Positions 57,914-64,000 of a stretch of DNA of 64,000 bases are shown in pieces. Below the pieces are notes generated by a model that saw nothing but the letters and a program-made list of their open reading frames with translations, had not been told where the DNA came from and searched no databases. Each line of letters opens with the position of its first letter. The first letter of the stretch is position 1. The stretch comes from Saccharomonospora azurea NA-128 (GTDB lineage Bacteria; Actinomycetota; Actinomycetes; Mycobacteriales; Pseudonocardiaceae). The translations under genes were made by a program, and so were the position numbers. The stretch is taken from assembly GCF_000231055.2 (NCBI RefSeq), contig NZ_CM001466.1:1356900-1420899 (forward strand). The letters run 5' to 3'.

Positions 57914-58669
57914 TCAGCTGCGCTTCATGACGTAACCCGCGTGGTGCAGTTCGTCGGCCTCGAACTTCCCGTAGGCCCAGAAGCCGAGGTCGTCCAGGTA
58001 GTCGATGCGGTCGCCGTCGATCCAGAACCGGCCCTGGTAGGCGTGGCGGCGGCCGCCCCGGGTCTCGTCGTAGCGGCCGTCGGCGGTGAGTTCCTGGTGC
58101 AGGAAGCCCTCAAGGTCGATCCAGACGCCGAGCCGTGGGTTTCCGGCCAGGTCCGGTGCGGCGGGGATGCCCGTCTCTGCAACGGTGGGTCTGCCGGGGA
58201 CGTCGGTGCCCGCCCACAGGACGGGGCGACCGGCTGCGACCAGCGCGCGGACCTGCTCCGGGTGGGACATGAGAGTGGCCAGCGCGCTGGGCACATCGTC
58301 GGCCAGTTCGTCGGGCACCGCCAGGAAGTCTGCGGTATTGCCCGGTGTCAGCGTCGCCACGTACTCCGGGCGTCGGCCGCGTCCGCCAACCAGTGCGACG
58401 GTGTCCACTACGGCGGGGACGACGGTCGTACCCGCGCAGTCGACGACGATAGCGTTGTCGTCGACTGCCGCGGTGACGATGGCGGGACCGACGCCCACGA
58501 TCAGGGAACCGACGAACAGGATGTCGGCACCGGTCACGGTCCCGATCAGAGGGTCCATCGTCACGATCCGGGCGTTGGTGAACAGGACCGGACGGCCACC
58601 GTCGTTCGCGACGATCTCGTCGAGGGGCTTTCGGTTCCAGCCCATGGTGTCGGTGTAGCTGATGGTCAT
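57914..58669 (-). CDS. Barrel-less amidohydrolase scaffold fused to an Atu4866 domain
   Basis: In this 251-residue protein, residues 28-92 match the N-terminal beta-domain of amidohydrolases (VLFTNARIVTMDPLIGTVTG, then GTTVVPAVVDTVALVG where a working enzyme has PGxVDTHxH). Residues 101-155 match the C-terminal beta-strand region (ATLTPGNTADFLAVPDEL). The roughly 300-residue catalytic barrel and all metal ligands are missing. Residues 178-250 form an Atu4866 domain (GVWIDLEGFLHQELTADGRY, IDYLDDLGFWAYG). It is clearly related to the downstream amidohydrolase and to the divergent free Atu4866 protein. The frame is intact, so this is probably a functional binding or regulatory protein. Confidence 0.78.
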   Translation of the reverse strand: MTISYTDTMGWNRKPLDEIVANDGGRPVLFTNARIVTMDPLIGTVTGADILFVGSLIVGVGPAIVTAAVDDNAIVVDCAGTTVVPAVVDTVALVGGRGRRPEYVATLTPGNTADFLAVPDELADDVPSALATLMSHPEQVRALVAAGRPVLWAGTDVPGRPTVAETGIPAAPDLAGNPRLGVWIDLEGFLHQELTADGRYDETRGGRRHAYQGRFWIDGDRIDYLDDLGFWAYGKFEADELHHAGYVMKRS

Positions 58670-58687
58670 GGTGTTCCTCAGGGGTCG

Positions 58688-58927
58688 GCTCGTCGGTCGG
58701 TCCGACGAGCGAGGTGAGCGCCCATGCGGGCGGGGGAAGCTGCTCGGCGGTTGCCGCAGCCGCATGACCACCAGGTTCGTCGCCGTGCGGCATCGGAACC
58801 AGACCGCTGTGTCCCTGGGTGTGCGGCACCCAGGGCGCCCCTGCTCACGACGGCATATGCGGGACGGCGCCACACCGTCTCGCTCGCGATCGTGGGTGCA
58901 CGTCCCCCAGGAGGCCCACTCCTGGGG
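58688..58927. promoter_or_regulatory. Three 9-bp/5-nt hairpins in the divergent intergenic region
   Basis: The 304-bp gap (58670-58973) between the divergent Atu4866 genes holds three perfect 9-bp inverted repeats, each with a 5-base spacer. They are GCTCGTCGG/CCGACGAGC (58688-58710), CCCTGGGTG/CACCCAGGG (58813-58835) and CCCCAGGAG/CTCCTGGGG (58905-58927). The last extends to 13 bp with one bulge. Sequences differ, so they are not copies of a single operator. RNA leader structures or separate operators are possible. Confidence 0.55.
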
Positions 58928-58973
58928 AGACGGCGACCTGGCTGCTCCGCGCCGCGAGGCCGAAACTGGAGCC

Positions 58974-59273
58974 ATGAGCGGCAACGACACACCTCGCGAC
59001 CTGCACCCCTACGTCGGCATGTGGGTGACCGCGGACGGACACATCCGCCAGGAACTACTGCCGAACGGCCGCTACGACGAGGCCCGAGGAATGCGTCGGA
59101 GCGCCTACACCGGCCGGTACACCGTCACCGGCGATCACATCGACTACGTCGACGACACCGGCTTCACCGCCACCGGTGACATCCGCGACGGTGTCCTCTT
59201 CCACGAGCACCTGGTGCTCTACCGCGAGGGCGACCAGCGCATCCGGCAGGAAGGCACGGTGTCGCGCGGTTGA
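58974..59273 (+). CDS. Atu4866-domain protein
   Basis: The 99-residue protein consists almost entirely of the Atu4866 domain (PF11512-type): YVGMWVTADGHIRQELLPNG, RGMRRSAYTGRYTV, IDYVDDTGFTATGDI. Its length and beta-rich composition suggest a small barrel or lipocalin-like ligand binder; no activity is established for the family. It is closely similar to the C-terminal domain of the divergently encoded fusion protein. The ATG at 58974 follows GGAGCC. Confidence 0.8.
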   Translation: MSGNDTPRDLHPYVGMWVTADGHIRQELLPNGRYDEARGMRRSAYTGRYTVTGDHIDYVDDTGFTATGDIRDGVLFHEHLVLYREGDQRIRQEGTVSRG

Positions 59274-59633
59274 CAGTCACCACGGATTTCCGTTGAGGCC
59301 ATTCGTTTCGGGGCCCCGGCGCCGGGAACGGGCGGCCGACGCCGCGCGTACGAACCCTTCTTCCCGCAGGTTCGAACCACCACCCGAACGCCCACGGGCA
59401 GAGGCTGGAGAAGCTCGGTGGCGGAGCCGCGGTGTTACCGGAGTGTCGCCTGGGCCCCTCGTCCGGCCGCACTGAGCGAGCCGAGTAGGGCGAGAGCATC
59501 GTCCAATGTTGATCTCCGGACAAGCTGCGAGACCAGCCCTGGTCCGGGCCCGGAAGTACATTGTCTTGATGTTGACGTTAGGACGATGATTCGGTCACGC
59601 TGCTCGGACGCCGACCTCACCGAAGGGATCCCG
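59274..59633. other. 360-bp non-coding stretch before the VOC-SDR pair
   Basis: I see no convincing gene here; open frames on either strand are Arg/Pro-rich and not protein-like. It holds a GGTTCGAACC palindrome near 59368 and TCCGGGCCCGGA (59543-59554). A relatively AT-rich stretch at about 59555-59590 (containing TTGATG and TTGACG) probably includes the promoter of the following operon. Confidence 0.4.
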
Positions 59634-60056
59634 ATGTCTCACCGACCCGCTGTTCACCTGGCCATCCCGGTCGACGACCTGGTAGCCGCCCGCAGCTTCT
59701 ACGGGCAGGTACTGGGCTTGCCCGAAAGGCGCAGCACCGACCACTGGGTGGACTGGAACCTCGAGGGCCACCAGTTGGTGCCCCACCTGGTGGCGGTCGC
59801 GCCGCAGCCGGCCGGCACCAGCCTGGTGGGGCAGCACCAGGTGCCGATCCCGCACTTCGGTCTGCTGCTGGACGAACAAGCCTTCCACCGGTTCGCCAAG
59901 CGGCTGCGAGCCGCCGGGGTGAGGTTCGACATCGAGCCGCACCTGCGCTTCCCCGGCGAGCCCGGTGAGCAGTGGACCATGTTCTTCCGTGACCCCGCGG
60001 GCAACGCCCTGGAGTTCAAGTCCTTCCGTGACGAGTCGATGGTGTTCGCCCGATGA
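59634..60056 (+). CDS. VOC-family (glyoxalase-like) protein
   Basis: The 140-residue protein has VHLAIPVDDLVAARSFYGQV at the N-terminus (with a metal-type His), HFGLLLDEQAFHRFAKRLRA in the second half and the terminal FFRDPAGNALEFKSFRD with a metal-type Glu. A complete metal site and hence an enzymatic role (dioxygenase, isomerase or lyase) is plausible. The ATG at 59634 follows GAAGGGAT; an earlier ATG (59586) lacks a ribosome site. It overlaps the SDR gene by ATGA. Confidence 0.88.
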   Translation: MSHRPAVHLAIPVDDLVAARSFYGQVLGLPERRSTDHWVDWNLEGHQLVPHLVAVAPQPAGTSLVGQHQVPIPHFGLLLDEQAFHRFAKRLRAAGVRFDIEPHLRFPGEPGEQWTMFFRDPAGNALEFKSFRDESMVFAR

Positions 60057-60814
60057 GGGGCGTGCTGGTCACCGGCGGATCTCGGGGTATCGGCCGCGCC
60101 GTCGCGACGGCCTTCGCGGCCGGCGGCGACCGGGTCGCGGTGCAGTACGCGGGACGCCGTGCGGACGCCGAACGGACTATGCGGGAACTGCCCGGCACCG
60201 GACACACACTGATCCAGGCTGACCTGGGCGAATCCGGCGCGGCGGAGCGAGTCGTCGCCGAGGCCGTGGCCGCGCTCGGCTCGGTGGACGTGCTGGTGAA
60301 CAACGCGGCCGTGGCACCCACAGAAGAGACCCGGCATTCGATCGCCCAGACCTCGCTGGACCACTGGCAGCAGGTCTGGCGGCGGATGGTGGACGTCAAC
60401 CTCCTGGGCGCGGCCGACCTGTGCTGGGCCACGGCCCGCCATCTCGTGGACCGGGGCGCCGACGGGGCGATCGTGAACGTCGGTTCGCGTGGTGCGTTCA
60501 AGGGCGAACCGGACTTCCCCGCCTACGGGGCGACCAAGGCGGCGCTGCACGCCCTCGGCCAGTCGCTGGCCGTGGCGCTCGCCCCGCACGGCATCACGGT
60601 CACCTCCGTCGCGCCCGGATTCATCGCCACCGAACGGCAGACGGCGAAACTGTCCGGCCCCGAGGGCGAGCGCCTGCGTGCCGAGAGCCCCTTCGGCCGG
60701 GTCGGCACACCGGAAGAGATCGCCGCCGTCGTGCATTTTCTCGCGTCCCCGGCCGCGAAGTGGACCTCCGGCACCGTCGTCGACCTCAACGGCGCGTCCC
60801 ACCTGCGTACGTGA
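60053..60814 (+). CDS. Short-chain dehydrogenase/reductase
   Basis: This 253-residue classical SDR has the cofactor motif TGGSRGIGRAV (residues 7-17), NNAA in VDVLVNNAAVAP, a catalytic Ser in NVGSRGAF, YxxxK in YGATKAALHALGQ and the substrate-loop PGFIATE. The acidic/basic pattern after strand 2 (YAGRRADAE) suggests NADP(H). It is coupled to the VOC gene, so both probably work on one metabolite. It resembles FabG-like 3-oxoacyl reductases, but the substrate is unknown. Confidence 0.92.
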   Translation: MRGVLVTGGSRGIGRAVATAFAAGGDRVAVQYAGRRADAERTMRELPGTGHTLIQADLGESGAAERVVAEAVAALGSVDVLVNNAAVAPTEETRHSIAQTSLDHWQQVWRRMVDVNLLGAADLCWATARHLVDRGADGAIVNVGSRGAFKGEPDFPAYGATKAALHALGQSLAVALAPHGITVTSVAPGFIATERQTAKLSGPEGERLRAESPFGRVGTPEEIAAVVHFLASPAAKWTSGTVVDLNGASHLRT

Positions 60815-60824
60815 CCCTGCAACA

Positions 60825-60871
60825 GCGGTGACCCGCGAGGAACATCGACAACGTTATCCTCAGGTCACCGC
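60825..60871. terminator. Terminator between SDR and GH64 genes
   Basis: GCGGTGACC (60825-60833) pairs with GGTCACCGC (60863-60871), with an inner GAGG/CCTC extension, between convergent genes. Confidence 0.6.
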
Positions 60872-60899
60872 CCCGATCGCCGGCCCGCCGGCCACACGC

Positions 60900-62090
60900 T
60901 CAGCGGATCGCGCCGAGTGTGACCGTCAGCAGTTCGGGGTCGCCGTGGTTGACCTTGCCGCTGTGGTCCTCGTCCGGGTTCGCGCTGACGTCGTCGTAGG
61001 CGAAGGCGTAGCCCTTGCCGTCCGGCAGGTTCTCGTGCACGACGCGGGCGTAGTGGTTCGTGACCGGATGCTGGTAGAAGGTCGCCGGATTCTCGCCGTG
61101 CGGCTGCTCGGAGTTGATCAGCAACGTGGTCCGGTTGAAGGCGGCGGCCAGCCGGGGAACGATGGCCTTGCGCTCCTCGCTGTCGGTCGCCGGGTTGTTG
61201 GCGAACGGTCCGCTGTTGCAGCCCCAGATGTCGCCCGTGGTCGGCCTGCCGAAACGCTCCGCGCCGAACACCAGGTCGCCGCCCTCCACCCGGCCTTCGA
61301 GGATGCCGATGTCGCCGCGCTGCGAGTCGACGATCAACGGTTCGCTCGCGTACTTCTGCCACACCTGGTCGACGTACTCGTCCAGGTACCCCGCGAAGTC
61401 GCCGGCCCGGTGGTTCGGGTTGAGCACGCGGAGCACGGTGCCGTTCGCCTCCTGGACGCAGGTCGGCCACGCGCCGCCCTGGTCCCGCAGCGCCGAGGCG
61501 ATGCGGTCGATCGCGCCGCTGGGCAGGCCGGGAACCTCCTGGATTCCGCCCGCGTGCGCCAGGTGCAGGCCGACCGGGGCGGCGACGAAGTCGACGTAGC
61601 TGATGTTCGCGTACAACTGGACGGAATTGAGCGTGAACTCGGCGAACGTCCAGTCCCTGCCGAAGTTCGGGTCGGTGTCGGAGACGAAGTTCGGGTGCAC
61701 GACCGCAGTACCGCCGTCGCCCCCCTGCACGGCGAAGAAATCGAGCCTGTCGTCGGTCACGAAATACACCCGCGCGCCGTACATGCGGGGAACGACGACC
61801 TCGGTCGAACCATTCACCGGAATCGCGGGATCCTCCCCGAGCGGCTCGGGTACCGGACCACTCGCCGCCGGGTAGTACACGCTGCCGTCGGCGCGGACGA
61901 ACATCGCTCGACCGTCCGCATCCGCCTGGCCGGCGATATAGGCGTAGGCGGTCCTACCGGAGTTGTTGACCAGACGGAACCGCAGGCTTTCCGGCGCGGC
62001 CATCGCGAACGGAGCGGTCAGCGCTCCCGCCCACAGCGGCGAACTGAGCGCCGCAGCCGAGATTCCGAGAAACCGCCGACGTGAGACCAT
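60900..62090 (-). CDS. Tat-exported GH64 beta-1,3-glucanase
   Basis: GH64 enzymes release oligosaccharides, often laminaripentaose, from beta-1,3-glucan of fungal or algal walls. The 396-residue protein starts MVSRRRFLGISAAALSSP, a twin-arginine signal with cleavage probably near AMAAPES. A thaumatin-like beta-barrel follows (FRLVNNSGRTAYAYIAGQ, AVVHPNFVSDTDPNFG). The catalytic pair is likely Glu in DWTFAEFTLN and Asp in ISYVDFVAAPVGL. No extra carbohydrate-binding module is present. The ATG at 62090 follows GGAGG. Confidence 0.92.
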   Translation of the reverse strand: MVSRRRFLGISAAALSSPLWAGALTAPFAMAAPESLRFRLVNNSGRTAYAYIAGQADADGRAMFVRADGSVYYPAASGPVPEPLGEDPAIPVNGSTEVVVPRMYGARVYFVTDDRLDFFAVQGGDGGTAVVHPNFVSDTDPNFGRDWTFAEFTLNSVQLYANISYVDFVAAPVGLHLAHAGGIQEVPGLPSGAIDRIASALRDQGGAWPTCVQEANGTVLRVLNPNHRAGDFAGYLDEYVDQVWQKYASEPLIVDSQRGDIGILEGRVEGGDLVFGAERFGRPTTGDIWGCNSGPFANNPATDSEERKAIVPRLAAAFNRTTLLINSEQPHGENPATFYQHPVTNHYARVVHENLPDGKGYAFAYDDVSANPDEDHSGKVNHGDPELLTVTLGAIR

Positions 62091-62275
62091 GGATGTCCTC
62101 CGAAAGCAGCGCGTCGTTTCGAAAAACTCGATAGACACGCAGTGTTCCGGCCAGGTCCGGTGCGACGCTACCCCCGAAAGTTGTTCCGCAGACACTCAGG
62201 GCGTGCCGTGACCGCCGCATTTCAATGAGCGCGTCAGCGTTTTCGTTGAACGCGCAGTCGACAGGGAACACCACG

Positions 62276-62311
62276 AAGGCGGGCCGGTCGGAGTGACGAC
62301 CGGCCCGCCTT
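62276..62311. terminator. Terminator after the MFS operon
   Basis: AAGGCGGGCCGGTCG (62276-62290) and CGACCGGCCCGCCTT (62297-62311) form a perfect 15-bp stem with a 6-nt loop, 22 bp past the transporter stop. The rest of the 62091-62332 gap contains an AT-richer stretch near the GH64 start but nothing else clear. Confidence 0.75.
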
Positions 62312-62332
62312 CCGCGTTATCCGAGAATCACC

Positions 62333-63670
62333 TCAGGCGGCAGCCAGTTCCTCCTTCGCCGCCGGAGTCGACTCGGGGTCGTGCTTGCGCAGTGCGACCA
62401 GGACGACCGCGCAGATCGCCACGACCACGGCGGCGCCGACGTAGAGCTGCGTCGCCGTGGCACCCGCGTCCTTGAGCATTCCCGCGATGGTCGGGGACAG
62501 GATCGCGCCGATCCGGCCCATGCCGAGCGCCCAGCCCATGCCGACGCTGCGGACCTTCGACGGATACAGCGGCGGCCCGACGGTGTACGCGCCGGCGATG
62601 CAGCCGTTGATCAGCGCTCCGACGAGGACACCGATTCCGAACCCGAGCCACAGGATCGACGTGCTCAGGATGAAGACGATCATCATCGCCGCGGAGAGCA
62701 GCGAGAATCCGATCAGGACCACCCGCGGCGTCCGCACGCGAGCGGCGACTCCGTAGAGCACCGATCCGACGGTGCCGCCGATCGAGATCGCCATACCGGC
62801 CGTGACCGCGGCGCTCTCCGAGAGCCCTTCCTCCACCAGCAGAGTGGGAGTCCAGCTGTTCACGAAGTAGAAGCCGAACATGATGGTGATGAAGGCGATC
62901 CAGAGCAGGATCGTGGGCCTGAGAAGCCGCTTGAGCCAACCCCGATCGGCCTGCCCGGCCTCCTGCCGAGCGGTGGCCGCCCGGTCGAGGTCGGTCTCGC
63001 TGACGGAGTCCAACCCCATCCGCGTCAGGGTGCGGTTGATCCTGTCCAGCGCGGCCCGCGGACGACGCTGTTCGAGGAAGGCGACCGACTCGGGCAGAAG
63101 CAGCGCGATGACGATCAGCGCGATCAGGGTGCCCGCACCGCCCGCGTAGAAGACGATGCGCCAGTCACCGCCCACCGTGGCCTTCGCGACCACGCTCGCC
63201 AACGTCGCACCGATGCCGTACCCGGCGGTGTAGATGCCGATGGCGAGCCCGCGGTTCTTCGCGTTCGAGAACTCGCTGGCGATCACGTTGGTGCTCGCCA
63301 GGATGCCGCCCACGCCGATACCGGTGATGAGGCGGAAGGCCCCCATCACCGTCACCGACGGGGCCATCGCGGCGCCGAACATGCCGATCGTGCCGAGGGT
63401 GAGGCTGATCAGGATCAGCGGTCGACGACCGATCAGGTCCGCGAAGGGGGCGAGCAGCATCGACCCCATGGCCATGCCGATCAGACCGACCGAGACCAGC
63501 AGCCCGAACTCCGAGCCGTTCAGGCCGAACTCCTCGGTGACCGAGGGGCCGGTGAAGGCGATCGCCATGACGTCGAAGCCGTCGAGGCAGTTCATGAAGG
63601 TGCAGAGCGCGACGATCAACCATTGGTAGCCGGACATCCGAGCCGCGCCGATGCGTTCAGTGATGTTCAT
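62333..63670 (-). CDS. MFS transporter, aromatic acid:H+ symporter (AAHS) type
   Basis: This 445-residue protein has 12 hydrophobic segments, the AAHS TM1 motif MNCLDGFDVMAIAFTGPSV and the loop 2-3 MFS signature APFADLIGRRPLIL. AAHS members (PcaK, BenK, MhpT) import benzoates, protocatechuate and related acids. The ATG at 63670 (MNITERIGAARM) is chosen by family length. It lies 35 bp after a phthalate/vanillate-type oxygenase reductase gene, which supports aromatic-acid uptake for catabolism. Confidence 0.9.
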   Translation of the reverse strand: MNITERIGAARMSGYQWLIVALCTFMNCLDGFDVMAIAFTGPSVTEEFGLNGSEFGLLVSVGLIGMAMGSMLLAPFADLIGRRPLILISLTLGTIGMFGAAMAPSVTVMGAFRLITGIGVGGILASTNVIASEFSNAKNRGLAIGIYTAGYGIGATLASVVAKATVGGDWRIVFYAGGAGTLIALIVIALLLPESVAFLEQRRPRAALDRINRTLTRMGLDSVSETDLDRAATARQEAGQADRGWLKRLLRPTILLWIAFITIMFGFYFVNSWTPTLLVEEGLSESAAVTAGMAISIGGTVGSVLYGVAARVRTPRVVLIGFSLLSAAMMIVFILSTSILWLGFGIGVLVGALINGCIAGAYTVGPPLYPSKVRSVGMGWALGMGRIGAILSPTIAGMLKDAGATATQLYVGAAVVVAICAVVLVALRKHDPESTPAAKEELAAA

Positions 63671-63705
63671 GAGGCGTCCAGAGGTGAGGGATCCGGTACG
63701 CCGGA

Positions 63706-64000
63706 TCAGGTGAGGTGGAGGGTGACGGTGGCACGGTCGCCGCAGCTCCCGGCCGCCACCGCACGCGAAACGCAGAGGCACAGATGGGTGGTGCGTTCCT
63801 TCTGCGCTTCGCTGAGGAAGACGTCACGGTGGTCGATGGTGCCGTCCACCTCGATGACCTTGGCGAGACACAGTCCGCACTCGCCCTTGCGGCAGTCCGA
63901 CAGCGTGTCGACCCCGGCGGCGTCCAGCGCGTCCAGGATCGACGTGTCGGGTGCGACCACGACCTCGCGGTCGTGCTGGGGAAGCCGCACCCGGAACTCC
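63706..64000 (-). CDS. Oxygenase reductase, C-terminal [2Fe-2S] ferredoxin domain (5' end outside window)
   Basis: The frame is open to the window edge and ends with a plant-type ferredoxin domain: SDCRKGECGLCLAKV (Cys-x4-Cys-x2-Cys), with the fourth ligand in THLCLCVSRA. A ferredoxin at the C-terminus is the layout of phthalate dioxygenase/vanillate demethylase reductases (VanB, PobB), in which FMN and NAD domains precede it. Those should lie beyond 64000. It is in an operon with the AAHS transporter. Confidence 0.87.
   Translation of the reverse strand, partial: EFRVRLPQHDREVVVAPDTSILDALDAAGVDTLSDCRKGECGLCLAKVIEVDGTIDHRDVFLSEAQKERTTHLCLCVSRAVAAGSCGDRATVTLHLT

Noticed and set aside
59164-59620. 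Short minus-strand frames upstream of the VOC gene
   Set aside because: No start with a ribosome site, no motif, and composition unlike neighbouring proteins.

Overview
This is a high-GC (roughly 70 %) actinobacterial chromosome segment. Gene content and order (argCJBDFRGH, pheST, rplT-rpmI-infC, rpsA next to a coaE-GrpB fusion, polA, uvrB, a pdtaR-type ANTAR regulator) match the syntenic core known from Mycobacterium and the Pseudonocardiaceae. GTG starts, 4-base ATGA/GTGA start-stop overlaps and many leaderless-looking promoters fit the same group. I would place it in the Pseudonocardiaceae (Saccharomonospora/Amycolatopsis-like); the genus is an inference.

1-9.0 kb (minus strand): an edge-truncated 3-methyladenine glycosylase, then the arginine biosynthesis operon argC-argJ-argB-argD-argF-argR-argG-argH. 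It is read from one promoter, where an ArgR-type operator overlaps a leaderless argC start. ArgF has Asp instead of Cys in the usual HCLP ornithine-binding motif. A decayed AlkD-like DNA repair gene follows on the plus strand. 9.8-16.3 kb: translation genes pheT, pheS, a SpoU/TrmH RNA methyltransferase, rplT, rpmI and infC (probable AUC start and several leader hairpins), and a DUF1844 gene.

16.3-21.2 kb: a RidA-type enzyme and a CitA/DcuS-CitB/DcuR two-component system divergent from a dicarboxylate symporter. 21.2-31.1 kb: uvrA, a membrane acyltransferase, an MBL hydrolase, a gene remnant, a NUDIX hydrolase, a RES-domain toxin-antitoxin pair, an S9 peptidase, and a TerC/Alx metal exporter behind a yybP-ykoY (Mn2+) riboswitch whose switching helices can be read from the sequence. 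31.4-35.3 kb: a 960-residue natural fusion of an exported CocE/X-Pro-peptidase-like hydrolase to an ABC ATPase, coupled to its permease.

35.4-46.7 kb: a VOC protein, uvrB behind a PafBC-type DNA-damage promoter, a small Cys-containing protein, a PucR regulator, a DUF402 protein, an ABC exporter with its own histidine kinase/response regulator, coaE-GrpB and rpsA. 47-55.8 kb: a coupled methyltransferase-GNAT-GNAT operon, a Rossmann protein, polA, a hotdog thioesterase, a large unknown protein and pdtaR.

56-64 kb is accessory. A 74-nt tRNA-Leu(CAA) lacking the long variable arm is followed by a short tandem repeat, a gene fragment, and an unusual trio. The trio is a complete amidohydrolase, an amidohydrolase without its catalytic barrel fused to an Atu4866 domain, and a free Atu4866 protein, with palindrome-rich intergenic DNA. 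Next come a VOC-SDR pair, a Tat-exported GH64 beta-1,3-glucanase, and an aromatic-acid MFS transporter with the ferredoxin end of a dioxygenase/demethylase reductase cut by the window edge.
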